NCBI RefSeq assembly: GCF_000710465.2 | Contig: NZ_JAIZ01000137.1 | Location: 1-44,324, forward strand | Length of the DNA: 44,324 nt | DNA from: Kitasatospora sp. MBT63 | GTDB lineage: Bacteria; Actinomycetota; Actinomycetes; Streptomycetales; Streptomycetaceae | Reading direction: 5' to 3' | Part shown: positions 17,273 through 26,549 of the stretch, one piece after another | Layout: each line of letters starts with the position of its first letter | How positions within the stretch are numbered: position 1 is the first letter of the stretch | Program-made: the position numbers and the translations under genes | Notes under the pieces: generated by a model | What the model saw: only the letters and a program-made list of their open reading frames with translations | What the model was told of the DNA's origin: nothing | Database searches by the model: none

Positions 17273-17278
17273 AGCTTA
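17273..17278 (-). promoter_or_regulatory. -10 box TAAGCT for the exonuclease gene
   Basis: TAAGCT on the minus strand (17278 to 17273) lies eight bases before the ATG at 17264. It backs onto the divergent dehydrogenase promoter region. Confidence 0.45.
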
Positions 17279-17341
17279 AGGGCCGTCACCGACGCCGGTG
17301 GCCGAACCGGTACGAGCGGTGGCGTGCACCACACCTGCGCA

Positions 17342-17347
17342 TAGAGT
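17342..17347 (+). promoter_or_regulatory. -10 box TAGAGT upstream of the alcohol dehydrogenase gene
   Basis: TAGAGT fits TANNNT and lies 85 bases before the ATG at 17433. No clear -35 box is visible. Confidence 0.35.
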
Positions 17348-17432
17348 GGACGGCGGAGCAGTCGTACAACCTCTCGAAGCTCTCCCACGCCGCCCGCACC
17401 CCGGGGCGGCGGCTTTGGTAAAGGACATCCCC

Positions 17433-18476
17433 ATGCGCGCCACCGTGATCCACGGCCCCAACGACATCCGGATCGAGGAGGTGCCGGACCCCCGGATCCA
17501 GCAGCCCACCGACGCGGTGGTGCGGGTGGTCAACGCCTGCATCTGCGGCAGTGACCTGTGGGCGTACCGCGGGGTCGCGGCGCGCAAGCCCGGGCAGCGG
17601 ATCGGCCACGAGTTCCTCGGGGTGATCGAGGAGGTCGGTGCCCAGGTGACCGGCTTCCGGGCCGGCGACCTGGTGGTGGCGCCCTTCGTGTGGTCCGACG
17701 GCACCTGTGACTTCTGCCGGGAGGGGCTGCAGACCTCGTGCCCGCACGGCGGGTTCTGGGGCTCGGTCGGCTCCGACGGCGGCCAGGGCGAGGCGGTCCG
17801 GGTGCCGTTCGCGGACGGGACCCTGGTGGCGCTGCCGAAGGACGCGGCGGGCGACGAGAAGCTGCTGCCGGGTCTGCTGGCGCTCTCCGACGTGATGGCC
17901 ACCGGCCACCACGCGGCGGTCAGTGCGGGGGTGCGGCCCGGTGCGACGGTCGCGGTGGTCGGGGACGGCGCGGTCGGGCTGTGCGGGGTGCTCGCCGCGC
18001 ACCGGCTCGGCGCCGGCCGGATCATCGCACTCGGACGGCACACCGCGCGGACCGACCTGGCCCGCCGGTTCGGGGCCACCGACGTGGTCGCCGAGCGGGG
18101 CGAGGCTGCGGTCGAGGCGGTCCGGGAGCTGACCGGCGGCCAGGGCGCGCACGCGGTGCTGGAGGCGGTCGGCACCGAGGAGTCGATGCGTACGGCGGTC
18201 TCGATCACCCGGGACGGCGGCTCGGTCGGGTACGTCGGTGTCCCGCACGGCGGCAGCGCCGGCGTGGACATCGGCCAGATGTTCGACCGCAACGTCCAGC
18301 TGCGCGGCGGGGTCGCCCCGGCCCGCGCGTACATCCCCCAGCTGCTGCCCGACGTGCTCTCGGGCGCGATCGAGCCCGGCCTGGTCTTCGACCGCACGGT
18401 GGACCTGGACGGCGTGCCGGACGGCTACCGCGCGATGGACGACCGCTCGGCGCTCAAGGTGCGGATCGCGTTCTGA
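17433..18476 (+). CDS. Zinc-dependent alcohol dehydrogenase (MDR family)
   Basis: The 347-residue protein is a medium-chain dehydrogenase. The catalytic zinc ligands are Cys38 (ACICGSD) and His59-Glu60 (GHEFLG); the structural-zinc loop SDGTCDFCREGLQTSC has only three of the usual four cysteines. The NAD(P) site is VVGDGAVGLCGVLAAHRLGA. It oxidises alcohols or reduces aldehydes; the substrate is unknown. AAAGGA precedes the ATG at 17433, and longer in-frame starts would overlap the divergent promoter. It stands alone, divergent from the exonuclease gene and closed by a strong hairpin. Confidence 0.92.
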   Translation: MRATVIHGPNDIRIEEVPDPRIQQPTDAVVRVVNACICGSDLWAYRGVAARKPGQRIGHEFLGVIEEVGAQVTGFRAGDLVVAPFVWSDGTCDFCREGLQTSCPHGGFWGSVGSDGGQGEAVRVPFADGTLVALPKDAAGDEKLLPGLLALSDVMATGHHAAVSAGVRPGATVAVVGDGAVGLCGVLAAHRLGAGRIIALGRHTARTDLARRFGATDVVAERGEAAVEAVRELTGGQGAHAVLEAVGTEESMRTAVSITRDGGSVGYVGVPHGGSAGVDIGQMFDRNVQLRGGVAPARAYIPQLLPDVLSGAIEPGLVFDRTVDLDGVPDGYRAMDDRSALKVRIAF

Positions 18477-18501
18477 TCCCACCCGCACGCCGTCCCGGGC
18501 C

Positions 18502-18537
18502 CGACGGGGCGCCACCCGCACCGGTGGCGCCCCGTCG
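18502..18537 (+). terminator. Hairpin terminator after the alcohol dehydrogenase gene
   Basis: CGACGGGGCGCCACC (18502-18516) pairs perfectly with GGTGGCGCCCCGTCG (18523-18537), a 15-bp stem with a CGCACC loop, 25 bases after the stop. Confidence 0.8.
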
Positions 18538-18620
18538 CCGTGTCCGGCGGTTTTCGGCCAATTGAGGTGTACACGCGTGCTTTCGTCGCGCGGAGTCTGG
18601 CCGGGCGCCGGCCGCGGACC

Positions 18621-18626
18621 TAGCAT
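18621..18626 (+). promoter_or_regulatory. -10 box TAGCAT upstream of the DUF485-symporter operon
   Basis: TAGCAT lies 80 bases before the GTG at 18706. Transcription would start near 18633, so the CRP-like palindrome at 18644 would sit just downstream of the start point. Confidence 0.4.
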
Positions 18627-18643
18627 GCAGCGGCACGCGCGAC

Positions 18644-18659
18644 TGTGACGCCCCTCACG
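18644..18659. promoter_or_regulatory. CRP-like palindrome TGTGACGCCCCTCACG
   Basis: TGTGA-N6-TCACG matches the CRP-family consensus TGTGA-N6-TCACA at nine of ten positions. It lies 47 bases before the DUF485 start and downstream of a possible -10 box. Streptomycetes encode a Crp that recognises related GTG/CAC sites. Binding is not shown. Confidence 0.45.
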
Positions 18660-18705
18660 TCCGATCGTTCCACCTGTGCACCCGCCGACCCCAGGAGGAC
18701 ACCGA

Positions 18706-19074
18706 GTGGACAACCCGTCGACCGCCCGTCCCGCCCCGCCCGACCGGCTCATCGCGACCGACCGCAGCGCCGAGTTCCGGCAGCTGCGCCGCTCCTTCCG
18801 CGGCTTCGCGTTCCCCGTCACCGCCGGCTTCATCCTCTGGTACCTGCTGTACGTGCTGCTGTCCTGCTACGCCCCGGACTTCATGGGCATCAGGCTGTTC
18901 GGGCACGTCAACACGGCCCTCGCGCTCGGCCTGCTGCAGTTCGTCTCCACCTTCGCCATCGCGGCGTGGTACGCCCGCTATGCCGGCGCCCGGCTCGACC
19001 CCACGGCCGCCGGGATCCGCGCCCGGGCGGCCGGGGCCGCGGCCCGCACCCCCGAGGACGAGGTGGCCGAATGA
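18706..19074 (+). CDS. DUF485 membrane protein, partner of the symporter
   Basis: A GTG preceded by AGGAGGA at six bases gives 122 residues. The protein has the DUF485 pattern: LRRSFRGFAFPVTAGFILWYLLYVLLSCYAPDFM forms the first transmembrane helix, and GHVNTALALGLLQFVSTFAIAAWYARYA the second. DUF485 proteins (YjcH in E. coli, Cg0952 in corynebacteria) are encoded just before acetate/monocarboxylate symporters of the SSS family and are thought to support them. Here the TGA overlaps the ATG of the symporter (ATGA), so the two are made together. Confidence 0.92.
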   Translation: MDNPSTARPAPPDRLIATDRSAEFRQLRRSFRGFAFPVTAGFILWYLLYVLLSCYAPDFMGIRLFGHVNTALALGLLQFVSTFAIAAWYARYAGARLDPTAAGIRARAAGAAARTPEDEVAE

Positions 19075-20690
19075 CCACGACCCTGCTGGCCGCCGGCTCC
19101 GCCACCGAGCACCGCGGCCTGACCATGACGCTGTTCGGCGTCTTCGTGCTGGCCACCCTCGGCATCACCGTCCGGGCCGGCCGGCAGACCAAGGACGCCT
19201 CCGACTTCTACGCCGGCGGCCGCGGCTTCTCCGGCTTCCAGAACGGCCTGGCGATCTCCGGCGACTACATGTCGGCCGCGTCCTTCCTCGGCATCGCCGG
19301 CGCCATCGCCCTGTTCGGCTACGACGGCTTCCTCTACTCGGTGGGCTTCCTGGTCGCCTGGCTGGTCGCCCTGCTGCTGGTCGCCGAACCGCTGCGCAAC
19401 TCCGGCCGCTACACCATGGCCGACGTGCTGGCCTTCCGGATGCGCCAGCGTCCGGTGCGGACCGCGGCCGGCATCTCCACCATCGTGGTGTCGATCTTCT
19501 ACCTGCTGGCCCAGATGGTCGGCGCGGGCTCCCTGGTCGCGCTGCTGCTCGGCGTCAACGGCGACGCCGCCAAGCGCTGGACGGTGGTCGCGGTCGGCGC
19601 GCTGATGGTGGTCTACGTGGTGATCGGCGGGATGAAGGGCACCACCTGGGTGCAGATCGTCAAGGCGGTGCTGCTGATCGCCGGGACCGCCCTGATGACG
19701 GTGCTGGTCCTCGCCAAGTACCACTTCAACCCCTCCGCGCTGCTGGGCGCCGCCGCCGACGCCAGCGGCAAGGGCACGGCCTTCCTCGAACCGGGCCTGA
19801 AGTACGGCGCGAGCGACACCAGCAAACTGGACTTCCTCAGCCTGGGCCTCGCCCTGGTCCTCGGCACCGCGGGCCTGCCGCACATCCTGGTCCGCTTCTA
19901 CACCGTGCCCACCGCCAAGGCCGCCCGGAAGTCGGTGCTCTGGGCGATCGGCATCATCGGCGGCTTCTACCTGATGACCCTGGCGCTCGGCTTCGGCGCC
20001 GCCGCCCTGGTCGGACCCGGCGTGATCAAGAAGTCCAACGCGGCCGGCAACACCGCGGCCCCGCTGCTCGCCGAGCACCTGGGCGGCGGCGCCGGCACCA
20101 CCGGCGGGGCGGTCCTGCTCGCGGTGATCTCCGCGGTGGCCTTCGCCACCATCCTCGCCGTGGTCGCCGGGCTCACCCTGGCCTCCTCGGCCTCCTTCGC
20201 CCATGACCTGTACGCCAACGTGATCCGCCGCGGCCGGGCGAGCGAACGGGAGGAGATCGGCTCCGCCAAGCTGGCCGCCGTCGCGATCGGCGCGGTCGCC
20301 ATCCTGCTGTCGATCTTCGCCGACAAGCTGAACACCGCCGCCCTGGTCGCGCTGGCCTTCGCGGTGGCGGCGTCCGCCAACCTGCCGACGCTGCTCTACT
20401 CGCTGTTCTGGAAGCGGTTCAACACGGCGGGCGCGGTCTGCTCGGTCTACGCCGGCCTGGTCACCTCGGTCCTGCTGGTGGTCTTCTCCACCGTGGTCTC
20501 CGGCAAGCCGACCTCGCTGTTCCCGCACAGCGACTTCCACTGGTTCCCGCTGGAGAACCCCGGGCTGGTCTCCATCCCGGTCGGCTTCCTGGCCGGGCTG
20601 ATCGGGCCCCTGCTCTCCCGCGAACCCGCCGACCCGGCGAAGTACGCTGAACTGGAGGTCCGCTCGCTGACCGGACTGGGTGCGCACTGA
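19071..20690 (+). CDS. Sodium:solute symporter, ActP/MctC-like (acetate or monocarboxylate)
   Basis: The 539-residue protein has about 13 transmembrane helices and SSS-family motifs: DFYAGGRGFSGFQNGLAISGDYMSAASFLG near residues 42-71 and GTAGLPHILVRFYTVPTAKAARKSV in the middle, both strongly like ActP and MctC. These carry acetate, pyruvate or propionate with Na+ or H+. The start overlaps the DUF485 stop. The upstream CRP-like site fits carbon-source control. MoaA follows after 96 bases, probably as a separate unit with its own -10 box. Confidence 0.93.
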   Translation: MTTTLLAAGSATEHRGLTMTLFGVFVLATLGITVRAGRQTKDASDFYAGGRGFSGFQNGLAISGDYMSAASFLGIAGAIALFGYDGFLYSVGFLVAWLVALLLVAEPLRNSGRYTMADVLAFRMRQRPVRTAAGISTIVVSIFYLLAQMVGAGSLVALLLGVNGDAAKRWTVVAVGALMVVYVVIGGMKGTTWVQIVKAVLLIAGTALMTVLVLAKYHFNPSALLGAAADASGKGTAFLEPGLKYGASDTSKLDFLSLGLALVLGTAGLPHILVRFYTVPTAKAARKSVLWAIGIIGGFYLMTLALGFGAAALVGPGVIKKSNAAGNTAAPLLAEHLGGGAGTTGGAVLLAVISAVAFATILAVVAGLTLASSASFAHDLYANVIRRGRASEREEIGSAKLAAVAIGAVAILLSIFADKLNTAALVALAFAVAASANLPTLLYSLFWKRFNTAGAVCSVYAGLVTSVLLVVFSTVVSGKPTSLFPHSDFHWFPLENPGLVSIPVGFLAGLIGPLLSREPADPAKYAELEVRSLTGLGAH

Positions 20691-20721
20691 AACCGTAAGA
20701 ACCGCTCCGCGCCCCTGCGGC

Positions 20722-20727
20722 TAAGCT
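20722..20727 (+). promoter_or_regulatory. -10 box TAAGCT upstream of moaA
   Basis: TAAGCT fits the consensus and lies 60 bases before the moaA ATG. No molybdenum-cofactor riboswitch structure is evident in the short leader. Confidence 0.4.
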
Positions 20728-20786
20728 GGCCCGGTCCGCCCCACCAGGCGGCCGGGCCGGCCGTGCGCTGCGGGAAGGGAGCCCCC

Positions 20787-21776
20787 ATGCTGTTGGACAC
20801 TTACGGCCGCCAGGCCGTGGACCTGCGGGTCTCCCTCACCGACCGGTGCAACCTGCGGTGCACCTACTGCATGCCCGAGGAGGGCCTGCAGTGGCTGGCC
20901 AAGCCGGAGCTGCTCACCGACGAGGAGATCGTCCGGCTGGTCTCGATCGCGGTCCGCGACCTCGGCGTGCGCGAGGTCCGCTTCACCGGCGGCGAGCCGA
21001 TGCTGCGCCCCGGACTGGTCGCCATCGTGGAGGCCTGCGCGGCACTGACCCCCCGGCCGGAACTCTCCGTGACCACCAACGGCATCGGCCTGGCCCGTAC
21101 CGCCGCCGCCCTGCGGCAGGCCGGACTCGACCGGGTCAACGTCTCGCTGGACACCCTCGACCCCGACACCTTCCACATCCTGACCCGCCGTCACCGCCAC
21201 CAGGACGTGCTGGCGGGCCTCGCCGCCGCCGAGCGCGCCGGGCTGACCCCGGTCAAGCTCAACGCCGTCCTGATGCGCGGCGTCAACGACCACGAGGCCG
21301 CCGACCTGCTCGGCTGGTGCCTGGAGCGCGGGTACGAGCTGCGCTTCATCGAGCAGATGCCGCTGGACGCCCAGCACGGCTGGGACCGCTCCCGCATGAT
21401 CACCGCCGAGGAGATCCTGGACCGGCTCCGGGAGCGCTTCACGCTCACCGCCGAGCCGTCGGCGGCCCGCGGTGCGGCGCCCGCCGAGCGCTGGCTGGTC
21501 GACGGCGGCCCCGGCCGGGTCGGCGTGATCGCCTCGGTGACCCGGCCGTTCTGCCGGGCCTGCGACCGGACCCGGCTCACCGCCGACGGCCAGATCCGCA
21601 ACTGCCTGTTCGCCACCGAGGAGACCGACCTGCGGGCGGCGCTGCGGGGCGGCGCCGACGACGCCGCGATCGGCGAGCTGTGGCGTACCGCGATGTGGGG
21701 CAAGAAGGCCGGCGCCGGCATCGACGACCCCGAGTTCCTCCAGCCCGACCGGCCGATGTCCGCCATCGGGGGCTGA
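20787..21776 (+). CDS. moaA: GTP 3',8-cyclase MoaA (radical SAM, molybdenum cofactor synthesis)
   Basis: MoaA makes the first committed intermediate of molybdenum cofactor from GTP. The 329-residue protein has the radical-SAM cluster CNLRCTYC (Cys21, Cys25, Cys28), a GGEP motif, and the second [4Fe-4S] cluster as C256-x2-C259-x13-C273 (FCRACDRTRL ... RNCLF). It ends in Gly-Gly, the conserved C-terminal tail needed for activity. GGGAAGGGAGC precedes the ATG. No other moa gene lies nearby, and the gene converges with the 81-aa gene on the opposite strand. Confidence 0.96.
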   Translation: MLLDTYGRQAVDLRVSLTDRCNLRCTYCMPEEGLQWLAKPELLTDEEIVRLVSIAVRDLGVREVRFTGGEPMLRPGLVAIVEACAALTPRPELSVTTNGIGLARTAAALRQAGLDRVNVSLDTLDPDTFHILTRRHRHQDVLAGLAAAERAGLTPVKLNAVLMRGVNDHEAADLLGWCLERGYELRFIEQMPLDAQHGWDRSRMITAEEILDRLRERFTLTAEPSAARGAAPAERWLVDGGPGRVGVIASVTRPFCRACDRTRLTADGQIRNCLFATEETDLRAALRGGADDAAIGELWRTAMWGKKAGAGIDDPEFLQPDRPMSAIGG

Positions 21777-21801
21777 CGGGCGGGACGCGTCCCCGCCTGC
21801 C

Positions 21802-21853
21802 GCTCAGCCCGAACCCCGCTCAGCCCTCGAACCTCGCTCAGCCCTCGAACCCG
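21802..21853. repeat. Three tandem copies of an 18-bp unit over the 3' end of the 81-aa gene
   Basis: The unit GCTCAGCCCTCGAACCYS occurs at 21818-21835 and 21836-21853, with a shorter copy (16 bp) at 21802-21817. On the minus strand it repeats the codons for FEG and the TGA stop of the 81-aa protein, so the gene's end has been duplicated downstream of itself. Confidence 0.75.
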
Positions 21854-22083
21854 GCGAGCGGGACGACCTCCTTGAGGAAGCCGCGCACGCCCAGGAACTG
21901 CGACAGGTGCTCGCGGTGCTCCTCGCAGGCCAGCCAGGTCTTCCGGCGGTCCGGGGTGTGCAGCTTGGGGTTGTTCCACACCAGCACCCAGACGGCGGCC
22001 TCCCGGCAGCCCTTGCCCGAGCAGACCGGCGGGCCCTCGGGGCCGTCCGCCGAGCCGAAGAGACCGAGCGAGGGGGTGTCCAT
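21838..22083 (-). CDS. 81-aa Cys/His microprotein, putative zinc binder
   Basis: The ATG at 22083 gives 81 residues. Upstream in-frame extension would run through the 6C RNA and into the next gene and is rejected. The protein has CSGKGC (Cys21, Cys26) and CEEH (Cys53, His56), a likely C2-CH zinc site, around a conserved-looking core VWVLVWNNPKLHTPDRRKTWLACEEHREHLSQFLGVRGFLKEVVPL. Similar small streptomycete proteins are, by recollection, sometimes mislabelled acetone carboxylase; nothing here supports that. No enzyme motif is visible, so a nucleic-acid- or protein-binding role is possible. Its stop codon lies in a tandem repeat. Confidence 0.8.
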   Translation of the reverse strand: MDTPSLGLFGSADGPEGPPVCSGKGCREAAVWVLVWNNPKLHTPDRRKTWLACEEHREHLSQFLGVRGFLKEVVPLAGFEG

Positions 22084-22179
22084 GGTGATGCCGTCCCGGG
22101 TGCCGCTGGCGTGGATGTCTGCGGCCAGTCTCGCACCTGCGCCGGCCCGTGCGGCCGCGGGGCCCGCCCGGATCCGGGC

Positions 22180-22254
22180 GTGACGACGCCGGGCAGCCAC
22201 GGGGGGAGCTGCCCGGCGTCGGTCTGTCGCTCCGACGGGGGATGCGGAGCGCCT
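22180..22254 (-). ncRNA. 6C small RNA
   Basis: Read on the minus strand, two hairpins follow each other: GCTCCG-(CATCCCCCGT)-CGGAGC (22250 to 22229), a GACAGAC linker, then a perfect 13-bp stem (22221-22209 with 22196-22184) enclosing the loop CTCCCCCCGTGG. Paired hairpins with runs of C in both loops are the definition of the 6C RNA motif of actinobacteria. The -10 box CATACT ends six to seven bases before the predicted 5' end. In mycobacteria the homologue (B11) pairs by its C-rich loops with G-rich ribosome sites. The second hairpin probably serves as terminator. Ends are approximate. Confidence 0.83.
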
Positions 22255-22258
22255 ACGC

Positions 22259-22264
22259 AGTATG
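22259..22264 (-). promoter_or_regulatory. -10 box CATACT for the 6C RNA
   Basis: CATACT on the minus strand (22264 to 22259) is placed so that transcription begins at about 22252, two bases before the first 6C hairpin. No -35 box is clear. Confidence 0.5.
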
Positions 22265-22273
22265 GCACGGTCC

Positions 22274-22293
22274 GAGGCCCCCGTGGGGGCCTC
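22274..22293 (+). terminator. Hairpin GAGGCCCCC/GGGGGCCTC followed by TTT
   Basis: A 9-bp perfect stem (22274-22282 and 22285-22293) is followed by TTTC on the plus strand. It lies just upstream of the 6C promoter and would separate it from DUF3099 transcription if it also works in the minus direction. Confidence 0.55.
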
Positions 22294-22406
22294 TTTCATG
22301 ATTAATCTGAGGTTGCTCTGAGCTTTCTGCCGGTCAATCGTCCATAAACCAGGACAGATCGGGGTGAGTTCCAGCGTTTTCCTCAGCGGATTCCGCCGTC
22401 CGCTCC

Positions 22407-22757
22407 TCAGTCCGCCGGACGGCCCTCGGCGGCCCGGCCACCGCCGCCGCTGCCCCCGGGGCCGAGCATCAGCGGCACCTCGGGCGGCACCGCGAAGGTG
22501 CTCGGCAGGCCGGGCGCCCGCTCCCGCCCGGCGTTGGCGATCAGCACCGCGAAGTACGGCAGCAGCACCCCGCCGACCAGCGCCACGTACGCCACGTACC
22601 GCTGCACGTCCCACATGACCACGGCCAGCACCACACAGGCCGTGCGGACCAGCATCGAGATCACATAGCGCCGCTGACGCCCCCGGACGTCCTCGGAGAG
22701 GCTGGTCCGTGCCCCGGTGATCCGGAAGACCTGCCCGTCGTCCTGGCTCTTGCCCAT
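22407..22757 (-). CDS. DUF3099 membrane protein
   Basis: The 116-residue protein matches the DUF3099 pattern: an N-terminal segment VFRITGARTSLSEDVRGRQRRYVISM, then two transmembrane helices (about 35-53 and 58-75: RTACVVLAVVMWDVQRYVAYVALVGGVLLPYFAVLIANA), and a Pro/Gly-rich tail. DUF3099 proteins are conserved in actinobacteria and have no known function. GAGGG lies ahead of the ATG. It is followed by a small hairpin and the 6C RNA on the same strand. A TACCGT -10-like box lies at 22814-22809 on the minus strand. Confidence 0.88.
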   Translation of the reverse strand: MGKSQDDGQVFRITGARTSLSEDVRGRQRRYVISMLVRTACVVLAVVMWDVQRYVAYVALVGGVLLPYFAVLIANAGRERAPGLPSTFAVPPEVPLMLGPGGSGGGGRAAEGRPAD

Positions 22758-22899
22758 GTGTACCGCCCTCGTCCCGTCTCCGCCGCCCGGCCCGGCCGCG
22801 GCCTCTTCACGGTACGCCGCCGGACGGCGGTGCAGGAGAGCGGGTGCGCGGGCGGGTCGCGGCGCGGCGGGACGGGAGCGGCCGGGGCGGGCCCGCGGG

Positions 22900-23448
22900 T
22901 CAGCCGGTGAGGGTGAGGTACCGCGGCGGCACCGAGTCGGTCAGCCAGACGCCGTTGGCGCTGACCCGGAAGACGTGGCCCGCCGCGGACATCGCCGCCG
23001 CGTCCACCACCAGCACCACCGGACGGCCGTGCCGGGCACCCACCCGCACGGCCGTGTCGGTGTCCGCGGAGAGGTGGACGTCCTGCCGGGCCATCGGGCG
23101 CAGGCCCTCGGCGAGGATGACGCCCACCGTCGCCGAGCCGGTGCCGTGGTAGAGCACCGCGGGCGGCTCGGCGGGCGGCAGGCCCAGGTCAACCTCGACG
23201 GTGTGGCCCTGGCTGGCCCGGATCGACCGGCCGTCCTCGGAGAAGGCGAAACGGCGCTTGTTGTTGGTCGCCACCACGTGGTCCAGCTGCGCCCGGCTGA
23301 TCCGCCGCCCGCTGCGGGCCAGGCCCGCCAGCAGCTCGTCCACCGGGACCCAGCCGGCCGTGTCCAGCGTGATCCCGACCGACGCCGGGTCGTGCCGCAG
23401 CACGCGCGACAGCGTCTTGGACACCCGGACCGTCTGCTTCTCGTCCAC
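22900..23448 (-). CDS. kptA: RNA 2'-phosphotransferase, Tpt1/KptA family
   Basis: Tpt1/KptA removes an internal RNA 2'-phosphate with NAD+, giving ADP-ribose 1'',2''-cyclic phosphate. The protein opens with SKTLSRVLRHDP, in which Arg18-His19 match the first Arg-His pair of the catalytic tetrad, and continues with LYHGT, the DVHLSADTDTAVRVGARHGRPVVLVVDA block and VWLTDSVPPRYL, all typical of the ADP-ribosyltransferase-like C-terminal lobe. I chose GTG 23448 with GGAG upstream (182 residues, the usual family length); longer starts run into the TldE gene. It follows tldE by 32 bases on the same strand, so it is probably co-transcribed. Its natural RNA substrate in bacteria is unknown. Confidence 0.93.
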   Translation of the reverse strand: MDEKQTVRVSKTLSRVLRHDPASVGITLDTAGWVPVDELLAGLARSGRRISRAQLDHVVATNNKRRFAFSEDGRSIRASQGHTVEVDLGLPPAEPPAVLYHGTGSATVGVILAEGLRPMARQDVHLSADTDTAVRVGARHGRPVVLVVDAAAMSAAGHVFRVSANGVWLTDSVPPRYLTLTG

Positions 23449-23480
23449 CTTCTCCGTGTTCCCTCCTGGATGGGCCTCCG

Positions 23481-24886
23481 TCAGGAGGCCTGACTGACCG
23501 AGCTCATGTTGAAGTCCGGCACCCGGACCGGCGGCATCGCGGCCCTGGTGAACCAGTCGCTCCACTCGCGGGGCAGGCAGCGCTCGGTGCGGCCCGCCTC
23601 GGTGATCCGGCCGAGCAGGTCGACCGGGGACTCGTTGAACCGGAAGTTGTTCACCGCGCCGACCACCTCGCCGTTCTCGACCAGGTACACGCCGTCCCGG
23701 GTGAGGCCGGTGAGCAGCAGGGTGGCCGGGTCGACCTCGCGGATGTACCAGAGGCAGGTGAGCAGCAGCCCGCGCTCGGTGCGGGCGACCATCTCCTCCA
23801 GGGTGGGCGCGCCGGCCTGGTCGGCGGTCTCCAGCACCAGGTTGTCGACCGACGGCGTCACCGGCAGGCCGGTCAGCGCGGCCGAGTGCCGGGTGGTGGA
23901 GAGGTTGGCCAGTTCGCCGTCGCGAATCCAGTCGGTGGCGGTCAGCGGCAGGCCGTTGTCGAAGACCGACGAGTTGTCGCCGGAGGAGTGCGCGAGCACG
24001 AACGGCGCGGCCGCCAGGCCGGGCTCGGCCGGGTCGGAGCGCAGCGTCAGCGGCAGGGCGCTGAGCCGGTTGCCGACCCGGGTGCCGCCGCCGGGCCGGC
24101 TGAACACCGAGCGGCCCTCGGCGGCGTCCCGGCCGCCCGCCGACCAGGTCAGGTAGACCATCAGGTCGGCGATGGCGGAGGGCGGCAGCAGGGTCTCGTA
24201 CCGGCCGGCCGGCAGGTCGATCCGCTTGCGGCGGCCCCAGCCGAGCCGGGTGCTGAGCGAGCCGTGCAGGGCGGCCAGGTCGACGTCGGTGAAGTCGGCG
24301 GTGGCCGCACCGCCCCAGGCGGAGCCGGTCAGGTCGGCGGTCTTGGCGTTGAGCTCGACCGAGCCGGTGGGCTGCTCGTGCCGCAGCCGCAGACCGGTGG
24401 AGCTGCCCAGGTAGCTGGTGGTCAGCTCGTGCCGGGCGAAGCCGTACAGCAGCTCGCCGCCGGCGCGGGCGCGGGCGAAGGCCTCGCCGAGGGCGGGCGC
24501 GAAGGCGGCGAAGACCTCGGCGGAGGTCTCGGCCGGGGCATCGGTGAAGCCGGGCGACTCCGGCGGGCCGGACAGCAGCGGCCGGGCGTCCTCGGCCGGG
24601 CCGGCGTCGCGGGCGGCCGCCTCGGCGGCCCGGACCAGGTCCTCCAGCTCGTCCCGGGTGACGGCCTCCCGGGAGACCACGCCGGAGGCGGTGCCCTCGG
24701 CACCGTCCACGGTGGCGATCACGGTGAGCCGCCGGCCCCGGGTGACGCCGTTGGTGGTCAGGCCGTTGCCCGCCCAGCGGAGGTTGGCGGTCGACTCCTC
24801 GTCGGCGATCACCACGCAGCCTTCGGTGCGGGACAGCTCCAGGGCGCGTTCGACCAGCTCGTGCGGCCGGGGTGTGGTGTCGGACA

Positions 24887-24887
<1 letters not shown>
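23481..24887 (-). CDS. TldE/PmbA-type subunit of the TldD/E metalloprotease
   Basis: The 468-residue protein belongs to the TldD/PmbA (U62) family. It lacks the HExxxH zinc motif, which is normal for the TldE/PmbA subunit, and has the C-terminal blocks HSSGDNSSVFDNGLPL, TCLWYIREVDPATLLLTGLTRDGVYLVENGEVVGAVNNFRFNESPVDLL. The TldD/TldE heterodimer forms a chamber that degrades unfolded peptides and trims leaders of peptides such as microcin B17. Its ATG overlaps the TldD stop by one base (TGATG), as expected for two subunits made in equal amounts. KptA follows. Confidence 0.93.
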
Positions 24888-26440
<1,553 letters not shown>

Positions 26441-26549
26441 CGGGCTCCCTGGGTCGGGGGGTCGGCGGCGGGCACCCCGCGGACCGCAGGGGAACCCGCA
26501 TCGCATCATTTCCCGTCCAGCCGTTTGTGGCCAGGGAATTTCGGGCCGC

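Larger units (their letters stand above)
22084..22406. other. Intergenic region (323 bp) with 6C RNA and an AT-richer patch
   Basis: This gap contains the 6C RNA and its promoter, the hairpin at 22274-22293, and an AT-richer stretch (22294-22370, minus strand includes TTGACC and ATTAATC). A small AGCGGA/TCCGCT hairpin (22385-22404) follows the DUF3099 stop. Reading frames through it overlap these RNA elements and are not credible genes. Confidence 0.5.

Noticed and set aside
18978..20687. 569-codon minus-strand frame opposite the symporter
   Set aside because: Composition is Gly/Gln/Asp/His-rich as expected for the antisense of GC-rich membrane-protein codons; the plus-strand symporter explains the region.
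20691..20786. Molybdenum-cofactor riboswitch in the moaA leader
   Set aside because: The leader is at most about 60 bases from the predicted start and shows none of the expected multi-stem structure.
21836..21853. GGTTCGAGGGC on the minus strand as a tRNA T-loop
   Set aside because: It is part of the tandem repeat, and no acceptor or anticodon stems can be formed around it.
22084..22614. N-terminal extension of the 81-aa protein through the upstream gap (start at 22614 or at 22304)
   Set aside because: The extension is Arg/Ala-rich, covers the 6C RNA hairpins and the DUF3099 gene in another frame, and adds no motif. The ATG at 22083 is adopted.
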